64,000 nt of DNA from Haliclona indistincta (Eukaryota > Porifera > Demospongiae > Haplosclerida > Chalinidae): assembly GCA_964017065.1 (NCBI GenBank), contig OZ024788.1:12666845-12730844 (forward strand), given 5' to 3'. The number at the start of each line of letters is the position of its first letter. Positions within the stretch are counted from its first letter, which is position 1. The notes under the pieces were generated by a model. The model had not been told where the DNA came from and searched no databases. It saw nothing but the letters and a program-made list of their open reading frames with translations. Positions 1-10,419 of this stretch are shown piece after piece. Made by a program: the position numbers and the translations under genes.

Positions 1-288
1 AAGCGTCAAGCTAATGCAACAATCCAGTAGAACTCACAGTATCATTAGTGTGTTTGACGACTTAGAATGTGTGAAACTGTTTCGTAGCACAGAATCCAGT
101 AGGGGGTAATGCATTTCACAGCATTTGAGCAGTTGAATCGATCACTGGTGACCTTGGCATCAGTTTAGTGGTTTAGAATGTGTAAAACTGTTTCATGCAG
201 TGTATAGTAACGCTGTTCCGCACTTGCTTTTGTTCAATGACATTGTTATAAACACTGTTGTTACTACAAAAAATCTTTATAATAAAAA
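1..288. other. non-coding edge of window
   Basis: No gene is visible here. A short phrase around 61-84 recurs with changes near 174-195, so a small imperfect duplication is present. Confidence 0.4.
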
Positions 289-467
289 CTATAAAAGTGA
301 GTTCCAAGTTATGTTTTCATGATCCATCAGGGCTTGTTCATTGAAATCTTGTGGAAAGGAGACTAGGACAGAGAGGGAGTGAGAGAGAGAGAGAGAGAGA
401 GAGTGAGAGAGAGAGTGAGAGAGAGAGAGTGAGTGAGAGGGAGAGAGAAAGAGAGAGAGCAAGAGCA

Positions 468-535
<68 letters not shown>

Positions 536-1913
536 TCGAGAGCGGGAGAGGAAAAGATAGAGAGCAAGAGTGAGAGAGGGAAAGAAAGAGAGAGTGAGAG
601 AAAGAGAGAGGGAGAGAGAGAAGAAGGGAGAGAAAGAGAGTGATAGAGAGAAAGATGTGAGAGGGAGGGAGGGAGGGAGAGAAGAGAGAGAGAAAGAGAG
701 AGAATGAGTCGAGAGCGGGAGTGACAGAGAGGGAGAGGGAAAGATAGAGAGCAAGAGTGAGAGAGAGAGAGAGCGAGAGAAACAGAGAAAGAGAGGGAGG
801 GAGAGAGATAAAGAGAGAGTGAGAGAAAGAGAGAGAACGAGTTGAGAGCGGGAGTGACAGAGAGGGAGAGGGAAAGAGAGAGAGAGAGAGAGAGAAAGAG
901 AGAGGGAGAGAGAGAAGAAGGGAGAGAAAGAGAGTGATAGAAAGATGTGAGAGGGAGGGAGAGAAGTGAGAGAGAGAAAGAGAGAGAATGAGTCGAGAGC
1001 GGGAGTGACAGAGAGGGAGAGGGAAAGAGAGAGAGCAGGAGTGAGAGAGGGAGAGAAAGAGAGAGCGAGAGAAACAGAGAAAGAGAGGGAGGGAGAGAGA
1101 TAGAGAGAGTGAGAGAGAAAGAGAAAGAACGAGTCGAGAGTGGGAGTGACAGAGAGGGAGAGGGAAAGAGAGAGAGCAAGAGTGAGAGAGGGAAAGAAAG
1201 AGAGAGTGAGAGAAAGAGAGAGGGAGAGAGAGAAGAAGTGAGAGAAAGAGAGTGATAGAGAGAAAGATGTGAGAGGGAGGGAGGGAGAGAAGAGAGAGAG
1301 AAAGAGAGAGGGAGATAGAAAGAGAGAGAGGGAGAGAGAAAGAGAAGGAGGGAGAGAAAGATATGAGAGAGAGGTGGAGAAGAGAGAGAGCGAGAGAAAG
1401 AGAGGGAAGGAGAGAGAGGAATAATAGCATTACACAACAATATAAACACTGTACCACATACCTTGACGACATAATGGGTCATGTGTCTCTGTAGACACAA
1501 GAACACTTGACCTATTGTACGGAACAGAGCTACGTAGTTACAATCCAAAACAAAGCAATTCTTACCTGAGCTTTCTTTAGGTATAGGTGTTGACACGAGA
1601 ACACTTGACAACACTTGACCTACTGTACAAAACAGACCGTGTTACAATCCAAAACAAAGCAATTCTTACCTGAGCTTTCTTTAGATATAGGTGTTGACAC
1701 GAGAACACTTGACAACACTTGACCTACTGTACAAAACAGACCGTGTTGCAATCCAAAACAATGCAATTCTTACCTGAGCTTTCTCTAGATATAGGTGTTG
1801 ACACGAGAACACTTGACAACACTTGACCTACTGTACAAAACAGACCGTGTTACAATCCAAAACAAAGCAATTCTTACCTGAGCTTTCTTTAGATATAGGT
1901 GTTGACACGAGAA
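289..1913 (-). CDS. 3' end of an unknown gene with a tandem mini-exon array
   Basis: Unrecognised gene, read on the minus strand. A 36-nt exon (1878-1913) and three 57-nt exons (1774-1830, 1670-1726, 1566-1622) each end in CAG|GTAAG; the 57-nt exons are preceded by TTTGTACAG. Introns between them are 47 nt. All these exons are phase 1 to phase 1 and stay open in one frame, encoding a Ser/Val/Thr-rich 19-residue repeat (VLVSTPISKESS core). A diverged copy at about 1462-1511 has lost the original acceptor AG and changes phase, so it is probably skipped. A terminal exon (289-362) follows a roughly 1.1-kb CT-rich intron, joins in phase 1, and ends in TAG after DHENITWNSLL. The protein identity and 5' end are unknown. 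The long Ser/Leu translations through the CT tract are not genes. Confidence 0.5.
365..1425. repeat. GA-rich (CT on minus strand) microsatellite block
   Basis: About 1 kb of GA dinucleotide tracts with GAAA, GGGA and GAGT variants. It holds higher-order repeats of roughly 250-300 bp marked by the recurring phrase GAGTCGAGAGCGGGAGTGAC (near 704, 987 and 1131, with a variant near 839). On the minus strand it is the pyrimidine-rich body of the intron before the terminal exon at 289-362. Confidence 0.9.
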
Positions 1914-1925
1914 CTGTACACTTGA
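1561..1925. repeat. 104-bp tandem repeat, about 3.5 copies
   Basis: The phrase CTTACCTGAGCTTTC recurs at 1561, 1665, 1769 and 1873, an exact 104-bp period with only a few substitutions. Each unit equals one 57-nt exon plus one 47-nt intron of the minus-strand array. Confidence 0.93.
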
Positions 1926-2535
1926 CAGCTAGGCGGGTTTGGTGAGATTTGGCGACGTAACAGGTCGGTCACTCATGCAGACAGAGTCAAAGGAGTAACT
2001 GAACAAGTGTGAGAGCCCCAGTCACTCAAGATCAGGCATATATACATCTAGATAAGTTAAGGGGCCACAACAATAAGTTGAGAATGAAAACTATATAGAG
2101 TCAAACAAGTCATGCAGTCAAACACACCTATAGTACACAAGTTAACACGTGGGAAATCACGGTGTAGCAGCAGCTGGAGATCGAGTAGGTCTATATGTAT
2201 CCATGAAGCCTGGTTTATTGTAGGAGCCTAGGCTAGCTTGCGAGCTGGCAGGAATCACTTCAGTCACTCACTGCACTACATTCGGCTAGTGGGCGTGGTA
2301 CGATAGGTGGAGTCACTCTGTAATATTGGCGGGCTACAATCTGATTGGTCCAAATTCATTCGCCACGTGAAGATAGAATTGCAGCTGTTGGCTACCATCC
2401 TCCATTGCAAAGAGAGCTTGTGCTATAATACTACAACTACACGTAAGGTACTCACTGCTACTCTTGTTGTTGTCTTAGATATTTTGCTCTGGTTGCCACT
2501 GACTAGATTGCTATCGTTCTCGATTAGTGCCGTTT
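1926..2535. other. no gene recognised
   Basis: Unique-looking sequence between the two mini-exon arrays. It could hold upstream exons of the minus-strand array and the promoter of the plus-strand array; no motif decides this. A 76-codon open stretch at 2307-2537 has no recognisable features. Confidence 0.3.
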
Positions 2536-4000
2536 GATGTTATCGCGCGGTGCTTGGCCCGGCAACAGGTAAGCTAAACTTCTTATTTCTGTTTCTTCAA
2601 GTACAATTCCTCTTATTGTTTTAGAGACCAAATGAGTTGACTACGTTCTGTGTATGATTACGGTACGTGTGCCTACTATAATTATTATAACACTGCTTAA
2701 ACCGATGAGCTATCATAGGTGAGTGAATGAGTGACCTATATATCATTGTTGTAGACTGTCATTATGCTGTTTGTATGTTGTGTCATGATTATTGCTTCTG
2801 TCTTATACAGGACTGTTCTATACGTGAAGTGAGACATAGTTATTGTGTAAGGTTCGCCATATGCTGTGTGGATGTTGTGTGTATTACTTTTCTCTCTTAA
2901 TTATATTTTCCCTGATTCCCTCAGATCAATCTTAACTCGCCACTGATCATCAAACTATTATGGTAAGTATAATTGGCTGTGTTAGTGTGATTCTGGTAGT
3001 GAACACATGCTTTTCTCTTCATTCAGGAACTCAACACAGCTTCATACGATCGGACTACACTGATCAGGTATGTTGATATGATTCTGTATTAGTGAACACA
3101 TGCTTTCCTCTTCATTCAGGAACTCAACGCAGCTACACAGCTTCATATGATCGGACTACACTCATCAGGTGTGTTGGTGTGATTCTGTGTTAGTGAACAC
3201 ATGCTTTCCTCTTCTCTTAATTATATTTTCCCTGATTCCCTCAGATCAGTCTTAACTCGCCACTGATCATCAAACTATTATGGTAAGTATAATTGGCTGT
3301 GTTAGTGTGATTCTGGTAGTGAACACATGCTTTCCTCTTCATTCAGGAACTCAACGCAGCTACACAGCTTCATACGATCGGACTACACTCATCAGGTGTG
3401 TTAGTGTGATTCTGTGTTAGCGAACACATGCTTTCCTCTTCATTCAGGAACTCAACGCAGCTACACAGCTTCATACGATCGGACTACACTCATCAGGTGT
3501 GTTAGTGTGATTCTGTGTTAGCGAACACATGCTTTCCTCTTCATTCAGGAACACAACGCAGCTACACAGCTTCATATGATCGGACCGTACACGTCACGTG
3601 TATTGCCATTCAGGAATTCATGAGAAAGGTGAGGCATGTGTTACAAGTGTGCTTTATTCTGATTTGAATTCCTACAGGTATTCTCTGGGTCACACACACA
3701 CACATTTATGTATCATTTTCTGGTCTATACTCCTTTGATTTTACCGACTGTGTACTTACAGGCTAGTGGGAATTACAGCAACATACAGTGGTTGTCAAGA
3801 TGAACAGAACACAAGGTGTGTTGAAACATAATTATTTTTCTTTCTTTATTGTCACACGCACACTCTCACACACACACTCTCACGCACACACATTTATGTA
3901 TCATTTCCCGTCTGTACTCCTATGATTTTACCGACTGTGTACTTACAGGCTAGTGGGAAGTACAGGAACATACAGTATGAACAGAACAGAAGGTGTGTTG
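2536..4000 (+). other. candidate multi-exon transcript with duplicated mini-exons
   Basis: Unrecognised transcription unit. A possible first exon ends at 2569 (CAACAG|GTAAGC). Later blocks each have an AG acceptor and GT donor: 38-nt exons at 2925-2962 and 3245-3282; a 41-nt exon at 3027-3067; 49-nt exons at 3120-3168, 3347-3395 and 3448-3496; a variant from 3549. Two related exons start near 3762 and 3949. Introns are about 50-100 nt. The 38- and 49-nt sizes are not multiples of three and no long frame joins them, so this may be a 5' UTR, a non-coding RNA or a mutually exclusive exon set. The promoter is not identified. Confidence 0.4.
2885..3600. repeat. nested tandem duplication (about 101 bp and about 320 bp)
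   Basis: A unit of about 101 bp (49-bp exon-like block plus 52-bp intron-like block) recurs from 3102 onward. A larger unit beginning with a 38-bp exon-like block occurs at about 2897 and again at about 3217, giving a 320-bp superperiod. Copies differ by few bases. Confidence 0.88.
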
Positions 4001-4290
4001 AATTAATGTGCTGGTGGTTATAATAATTATTCTCAAGTATCTGATTCTGTACACCATATAATACCGACACTCTTATGCTCTCTCTGTACTCTGTCCCATT
4101 ATCTAGAAAGACTGTCCCATAATAATTATTATTAAAGTATACAATCCCAATGGCGGGTGGGAGTGATATTCCCTTTTTAGGGCCTTGTATAGATCTGTGT
4201 GCATCCGATTCAATAACCTGCCTTCATAATTTCCCTCTCTTCATGTGTATGATTGTTTCAAAATAATAATTATTAGTGCCTGAATCATTA
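4001..4290. other. no gene recognised
   Basis: AT-rich intergenic sequence with short TAATAATTATT runs and no convincing coding or RNA feature. Confidence 0.3.
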
Positions 4291-4292
4291 AT

Positions 4293-4461
4293 AACTAGTT
4301 AAAGCACCGTTGCGAGTGCAATACGGGAATTATTGCGTGAGGGGTGTGGTCGAGACGGTGATACAGCACGAGGCGAAGCCGAGTGCTGTATCAGCGTCGA
4401 GAACGACACCCTGAGCGCAATAATTCTCGTATTGCACGAGCAGACGGTGCTTTTACTAGTT
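4293..4461. mobile_element. palindromic MITE (169 bp)
   Basis: The sequence folds back on itself along nearly its whole length. It starts AACTAGTTAAAGCACCGT, ends with the near-complement, and the arms meet near 4375 around GAGGCGAAGCCGAG. No coding capacity. Superfamily not assigned. Confidence 0.85.
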
Positions 4462-5270
4462 TGTAGCACGACAGCTTGCCGCTGTCACTGAATCTTTGTG
4501 CCAGGGCGACTTATTCTCGAGGTCGAGCCAAGGTCAGTCTCCGCCCACCCTATCTTTAACCCTCCAGGCAGTGCTATGTTTTCCCTGGCCGTGCTATATT
4601 TTCCCCGGCCGTGCTATATTTTCCATATTGCGAACGGCGTTCACATTATGGAAAATATAGAACGGGCGGCACCTTTGATACGCCCACGCAGAGTGCTACA
4701 ATGTTAGCCAAGTTTTCTTTGTGAATGTTGTTTAATTAATTTCAGTACATCTGGATTTGTTGCATTTACAAATTATCGAGGTATGTCTATCTTGTACTGC
4801 TGTGTGTGTAGCTGCTACTTTGGTGGCTTGAACATTATAGAACGTGAGTTGATGTACTGTATACTGATCAATGAACAAGTGCACTAGCTGCTTGTTGAGT
4901 GAGTCTATGAATTATAATAGCGTCCAGTAACTTCTTCCTCTTGTGTGTCAGGATTCCTTTTTTAAGAGAGCAGTTATAACAGCCTGCAATTATAAAATAA
5001 ATTTAACTTAGTGTGCATGTATAGCTGGCTATTCATGTGTACCTGAGGACTAAATAGAACATCTTGGGCTAGTCCGCTCAGAAAAATCATCATCACTGTA
5101 CTGGACTCCTGTGCTCCTGCAAATGTCCTCCTGCATAAAATTATGTGTTTGCTGCTTGCAACCTTAGCTGCCGTATGGTGCAGACAACAGTTTATAATTT
5201 GAGCAGGAATTATCGTTGTGCAGTGTACCTCTTTCTTGTCTTTACTCCTCCCTGTCCTTACCATTCACTA
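4462..5270. other. intergenic, short inverted motifs
   Basis: The phrase GTGCTATATTTTCC is repeated near 4570-4625 and appears inverted near 4650, a small hairpin-like cluster. No gene is supported in the rest. Confidence 0.35.
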
Positions 5271-5273
5271 CAG

Positions 5274-5329
5274 GAAGATGAAGTGATCGTCAAGATTGAC
5301 AACAGTGAACTAGTCAATGTTACACAAAG
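5274..5329 (+). CDS. isolated candidate coding exon
   Basis: A 56-nt block preceded by CACTACAG and followed by GTGTGTACG. It reads EDEVIVKIDNSELVNVTQ in one frame with protein-like composition. It may be an internal exon of an unrecognised plus-strand gene; partner exons were not found. Confidence 0.3.
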
Positions 5330-5490
5330 GTGTGTACGTTCGTCGTTGTTACATAGCTATTACGTATTTCATCCCTCTAAGTTATATGTCCATCTGTCAG
5401 TTGCGTTCAGATAAATGTAAATTGTTAAGATTGTAAACTCAATGTATGAAGTCTTGGTCATGTTCATCTGTGCATTAGCCTGTGCCTTCA

Positions 5491-6343
5491 TTAAGGTGGC
5501 GGTATACTGTGTGGGTGTGGCTACAGTGGGTTCGAAAACAGCTTGCTGTCCAGCTAGAAGACAAAACTAAGCACCAAAGACCAGCTACATGTCGAGAAGA
5601 TAGGTAGACCAAGCTGTTATGCAAGTATTTCGAACGCACCTCGTACTATCGCCAGATACACAGCCCATCAAGATCGATAAAGTACCGTCACCAAAAATCT
5701 CACCACGGGAGTCTTCGAGCAAGGTAGAACAGTGGTCAAGAATTATTTGATTAGAAATACCGCAAAACAAGCTGCTGAGCAGCACCAACTATTGCTTGTT
5801 CTCGAGCATAAAACTGCAATACTTGTTGATATTCAAAAAAACTCTTCGTGTCGCCCTCTGGAAAACTGTTTAAAGCATCGTGATCACTGTTCTACCTTGC
5901 TCAATGACTCCCGTGGTGAGTTTTTTTGGTGACGTTACTACATCGAACTTGACGGGCTGTGTATCTGGCGATAGTATATGAGGTGCGTTCAAAATACTTG
6001 CAGAACAGCTTTTAAAATTGTTTTCCTATCTTCTCGATAATAATGTACCGTATTTCCTCTAATAGAAGCCGGGTTCTAATAAACGCCTGGCCTCCAATGG
6101 CTCAGCTCATTGTGTGCTTGCCCCAGAAACACACAGGTACCCGGTGCGAGTCCCAGTCCCGAAGATAATTTACATCAAAGCAGTGATTTTTTACCAAACA
6201 CCCCTTTGAAAAATAAACGTCTGGGCTTCTATTAGAGGAAATACGGTAGCTGGTTTTTGGTGCTTAGTTTTGTCTTCTAGCTGGACAGCGTGCTGTTTTC
6301 GAACCCACTGTAGCCACACCCACACAGTGAACCGCCACCTTAA
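5491..6343. mobile_element. foldback element with about 250-bp arms
   Basis: Starts TTAAGGTGGCGGT and ends with its complement ACCGCCACCTTAA. The arms pair through distinctive blocks: the text around TGTGGCTACAGTGGGTTCG near 5517 with its complement near 6296, and the GAGCAAGGTAGAACAGTG block near 5717 with its complement near 5886. The right arm is interrupted by a separate MITE at 6048-6246. Confidence 0.88.
6048..6246. mobile_element. 199-bp TIR element nested in the foldback's right arm
   Basis: Terminal inverted repeats of about 25 bp begin CCGTATTTCCTCTAATAGAA, flanked by TA on both sides. The left foldback arm preserves the empty site with a single TA, which confirms the insertion and the TA duplication. 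This fits a Tc1/mariner-like non-autonomous element. Confidence 0.88.
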
Positions 6344-6412
6344 GACACATTAAAGCTATAATTTCCCTCTCTCTGTTTGTGTGTGCCCATGTGCTTTCTG
6401 CTTCATAATAAT

Positions 6413-6957
6413 GAACAGATTTCACGAAACCCTCGGCGTGTTGCACATTGTAGAGTTAGTTCCTTAGTTATGGTTTGCAGAAGGAGCTTTGCAGCTAAAG
6501 CCAACCTGCTTGCTATTGAAACTGCACTGCTAGCCAGAAGACAGCAAAGTGCTGACCACAACCGAGACAAGGTGTGTCAAGTGGGCGTGACCGTGAACAC
6601 TGAGTAGGTAGCCATTGCTCTTGGCTTTGATAGACTTTTTCTTGAGATGTCTACGCACCCCCAGAGCTGTCCTGCTGTTTAGATGGAATCTACAAGTACC
6701 TAGATAGTCAACTATGGGCGCGTTTGTAGTCAGAGAGGTCCAAGACGGCCGTCAAGGTGAGCCAGCCATACATAACTCGAGAACGAAAGCACTTTAGCAA
6801 AATCCATGAGTCACATTGCAAGCCATTGTTGTGCTAAGCCTGTTCATACCTTTACCGAGTTTCAGAAGTGAGCGATGGTCTCTGCAGCTCATTGGACAGA
6901 ATGAATGAATGAATGACAAAGCAAGTACCGTAACCCTCGCGCATGCGCCGAGGGTTA
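6413..6957 (+). repeat. interspersed family A, longest copy
   Basis: Related stretches occur at 24003-24062, at about 24370-24640 (inverted), at 25535-25915 and at 60613-61806 (interrupted). The shared 3' end carries the quasi-palindrome CCCTCGCGCATGCGCCGAGGG. No intact gene is visible. Confidence 0.8.
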
Positions 6958-7734
6958 ATTAGAATGCTTTGTGATATTTCCTATATTGTGCATAGCAACC
7001 ACTGATATCACACAATCAGGATGTTTCCTATTGAATGCATGCAATACCTTGATTAGCAACCAGTATGTGTCAAATGCAACTCAAACAAATCTGTGTATTC
7101 ACGAAAAACACACACAAAAACAGTGAAGACAGTCGGCAGTTCTTTGACAATAATTTCTTGCTGGGTTATATGATTTTATGAATAGCATGAAAGCAGACCT
7201 GCGGGTTATTATTCACCCTATAGACACTTTCTCACAACTGCTTCATTGCAACTGTCTTTCCAATGATATAAATACACTCGCAAGTCCCAATCAGAGCAAT
7301 GTACTGGAGAGGAAATAAGAACTAGCCATCTGAGTAACTATTACGGCACAATGGTTGCCATGGTGACCTTTCATCTTATGGCTTTCTAAATCAGTTGCAA
7401 TCAGTTTGATATAACCATCAGATAGCGCTTTCATAACTGTTGAGGGTTTATTCCCAGTATTGCCCAGGATGAGCTATAGTTAGTAAGTGACATGAAATCG
7501 ATTTCTAGCGCTATATGCTCATAATTCTGGTGTGCCATCATGTGTTCATAGTGCCTCTCATATTCACACTTACAGGAATTGAAAACAGCCAAGAAAGAAA
7601 ATTTTCGACCCAAGGAGACGTTAACGTGAAGACGTTAACTTATTGCTGTAATCTGGATTGTCATATGTACCTTAATAATTATTGTTTTTTCTGTCAACAT
7701 CAAAATGAATATTAGTGACATCACCATTAATATT
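6958..7734. other. no gene recognised
   Basis: Intergenic sequence of mixed composition. Short open stretches on both strands near 7431-7715 overlap each other and show no domain. Confidence 0.3.
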
Positions 7735-7815
7735 TTAGTGACATCACCAGTAATAAGTAGTGACGATCACCAGGAATAAGTAGTGACGATCACCAGGAAT
7801 AAGTAGTGAGCCAAG
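7735..7815. repeat. short tandem repeat, about 24-26 bp units
   Basis: TAGTGACGATCACCAGGAAT-type units recur three to four times. They abut the left edge of STAT fragment A. Confidence 0.75.
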
Positions 7816-7919
7816 AGAGTAGTGAACCTCACCGCTATCTAGGTGGTGATAACTGTGGCAAGGTTTTCACCGATTTTTTTTAGTGACGTTCACCAGTCAG
7901 TTTTTACAGTGTAAGTCAC

Positions 7920-9422
7920 GGATGTTATGTTAAAATGAGTAGGGAAGGAATGTCTCAGACGAGGTTTTGTTATCACATGTACACCACATCTCACTCTCAT
8001 ATTGAAGCACACAGACTGATTCCCATTCCAGTACAAGTGCAGTATGAACTGAATATACACACTCGCCTTGGTTCTGCTGGTTCTGCTCATGGAATGGTTC
8101 TGGAATGGTTCCATGCTGGTTCTGCTCATGGAATGGTTCTGGAATGGTTCTGCTCATGTCACATGATCATCATGTGACCCAAGCAATACTATAGGACAGC
8201 CAGTAAGTCAATGGGTTCACCCTACTACTCATCAACTAGCCAGGCATGACCAAGCGAGAGAGAAATGAGTGCAGTCAGACCTATTACCTCTCATCATCGA
8301 CAAAAATACACAACAATAGCTAAGATGCATATTGTAGAATTTATAGTGAATAAATAATTCACAAGAAAATTTTTTTTGAGATGTCAAAATTTGAGCAACC
8401 ACACAAAATTTTACAGCCGCATTTTTCTCCCATACAGTAGCATACTACATGCATATGTTAGTCTGTGTGATGATGGGTAGTGAGTGACTTACGGTTTGTT
8501 AGGATCAGCAGCAAGAGCTCTCGCCTGCTTGTCACTAGAGGAGAGAGAAGAGATACAAGAAGTTAGTAAGTGCATTGAGCACATGATCATTAAACTACAG
8601 GTATGGTACATGACAATTTTAGGCTTGTTGTACAGAATTAAAGATCACTCGGACTCACTTTATAATGGTTACAATGACCTCAGGAGCTGAGAGATGGACT
8701 TGAAGAGAGGATAGGCAAGAGAAGGAGAAGATGGCAGACATGAACTACATTATTCACCATCCACCATCACCCTCACTATGTATGTGTAGCTAGCTCACCT
8801 GACAGTAGCTGAGAACCTGTTGGCTGTTTTGATAACTTGTGGTGGTTGTTTTTCAAGCACAAAACTCCTGACAACAGACACATTATGAACAAAGGAATCG
8901 AAACACAGTTACATTTTATGTATGTATGTATGTATGTATGTATGTATGTATGTATGTATGTATGTATGTATGTATGTATGTATGTATGTATGTATGTATG
9001 ATTAGAACTGTACAAAAGAGTGTGAGAGAGTGAATGACATGAGAGCAAGTGGGTTGGTGAGTGAACGAGTGAGTGAGAGCGAGAGTGTGTTAGTCAAGTG
9101 AGTGACAGATGTTACTCACTTGCCTCTGGCATACCGTCCACATATCCAGCCCACATGTGCATGTTACTACTAACATGAATGGTTTGGGTATGAGGATCAG
9201 GCTCGTACGAATACCTGTTGGCATGGGCGCTGTGAGGATAAGAAACTAGCTAAAGTTGGTATCTAACACACCCGAGTAATGACTCACACTGAGGAGTCGC
9301 CATATCTCAAGAGGTAGTCACACAGTATCAGCATGTAATAGCGACCACGATCAAGATCAGACAGGAGATCAGAGAAGAAAGGATATGGCCACAGAATGGG
9401 TTGAGCTACTAAAGACATTAAT
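7920..9422 (-). pseudogene. STAT fragment A (start of DNA-binding domain only)
   Basis: A partial duplicate of the middle of the STAT gene at 30-35 kb. Recognisable exons on the minus strand: 8493-8534 (DKQARALAADPNKP), a disrupted block near 8660-8712, 8799-8867 (SFVLEKQPPQVIKT), and two upstream exons near 9110-9214 and 9288-9361. The exon matching LLVGNKLQVHL in copies B and C has lost about 26 bp here, which should break the frame. Linker, SH2 and C-terminal exons are absent. Similarity to copy B stops near 7920 and near 9422. The sequence is closer to copy C than to copy B in several shared differences. Confidence 0.82.
8919..9000. repeat. (TATG)n microsatellite
   Basis: About 20 uninterrupted TATG units inside an intron of STAT fragment A. 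The equivalent place in copy B (34383-34420) has only a short array. Confidence 0.95.
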
Positions 9423-9591
9423 CTATGTTGTATTTATGATTTAACAATCCAGATTTTGCCATGAACCAGAGAACATCACCTACTATACAACTGTTTACAT
9501 GGCTATGTACAGTTACATTTACCCCATTCATGCATGATGTTGTGTTTTTTGTAGCACAGCTTGGTTTATGTATTCCCCAATCACTGACTGT

Positions 9592-9700
9592 CTCCCGACT
9601 AAGCAACTAAGCATGCATGCACAACATGCACCCAACCCCATGCACTTCAACTCAAAGCGTGTCAGGGCTGCTGTGCATGCCACTGTAACCATCACAACAC
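9592..9700 (-). repeat. split direct repeat B2 (element 3' terminus)
   Basis: 109 bp, starting CTCCCGACTAAGCAACTAAG on the plus strand and matching B1 without visible differences. Confidence 0.93.
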
Positions 9701-10128
9701 GACAACACTTTACAATCCGTCAACAACTGCAACACACTGAGCTGGGGCCACCTCTATGCTCCAAATGATTTATGATTAGTGCGGCCCAACACTAATCAAG
9801 GGAAAAAACCAGAGATAAAAACCTAAAGCTTTTTGGTGAAAAACTCTGGGAAAACCCATTGTCGTTGTCAGCTCCATCGCATACACCTAATGCTACTCTA
9901 TATAGCAGTTTGAGTCCATTCTTCAACACTCAATGTTCCTGGATAACCTGGATAGGATCAATATCAACACATTCCTTCAAATCAACACACACACACCACT
10001 GTACTACACTATCCTATACACTATCCTATACACTATGATAGTTCAATGGTCTTTGGTCCCTGTGTCCTAGAACAATCTGAAAGAACAATAATTAAGACCA
10101 TAACTTTTCTGATGGGCGGGTGGGTGGG

Positions 10129-10283
10129 AGTCTGAATAGTGACGATGCACACCCTAGAATGACTACATTAACTGTCCCACCACTTTAAATACACTACTTT
10201 CCCGCCATGACCTCATGCTACGTCATGCAACGTCGGGAGCATATTTTCTGTCTAATTCCTATGTCAAACGACACAAAATATAT
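10129..10283 (-). repeat. split direct repeat A2
   Basis: 155 bp from AGTCTGAATAGTGACG to AAAATATAT, matching A1. It directly abuts B1 at 10283/10284, as expected of a circular-junction template. Confidence 0.93.
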
Positions 10284-10392
10284 CTCCCGACTAAGCAACT
10301 AAGCATGCATGCACAACATGCACCCAACCCCATGCACTTCAACTCAAAGCGTGTCAGGGCTGCTGTGCATGCCACTGTAACCATCACAACAC
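10284..10392 (-). repeat. split direct repeat B1
   Basis: 109 bp, same text as B2. It lies between the recombinase gene stop and A2. Confidence 0.93.
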
Positions 10393-10419
10393 ACTAGAGT
10401 AATCAAAGAGAGCGGGTCC

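Noticed and set aside
289..1614. Long Ser/Leu-rich and Arg/Glu-rich open frames through GA/CT tracts (also at 30250-30570, 31790-32160 and 44690-45020)
   Set aside because: They are translations of dinucleotide repeats, open in several frames at once, with no domain; only the flanking exon-like ends were kept.
2885..3600. Possible CRISPR-like array of regular repeats
   Set aside because: The spacers are near-identical to one another and carry splice signals, the genome is eukaryotic, and no cas genes are present. Tandem exon duplication explains it.
5732..5932. Small plus-strand frame in the foldback element
   Set aside because: It lies in the loop and arm of a palindromic repeat and has no protein-like features.
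7890..8177. Small open frames on both strands with FHEQNQHG-like repeats
   Set aside because: They arise from a short local duplication in a STAT intron, absent from copies B and C.
8776..9048. Minus-strand open frame with Tyr-Ile-His-Thr repeats
   Set aside because: It is a translation of the TATG microsatellite.
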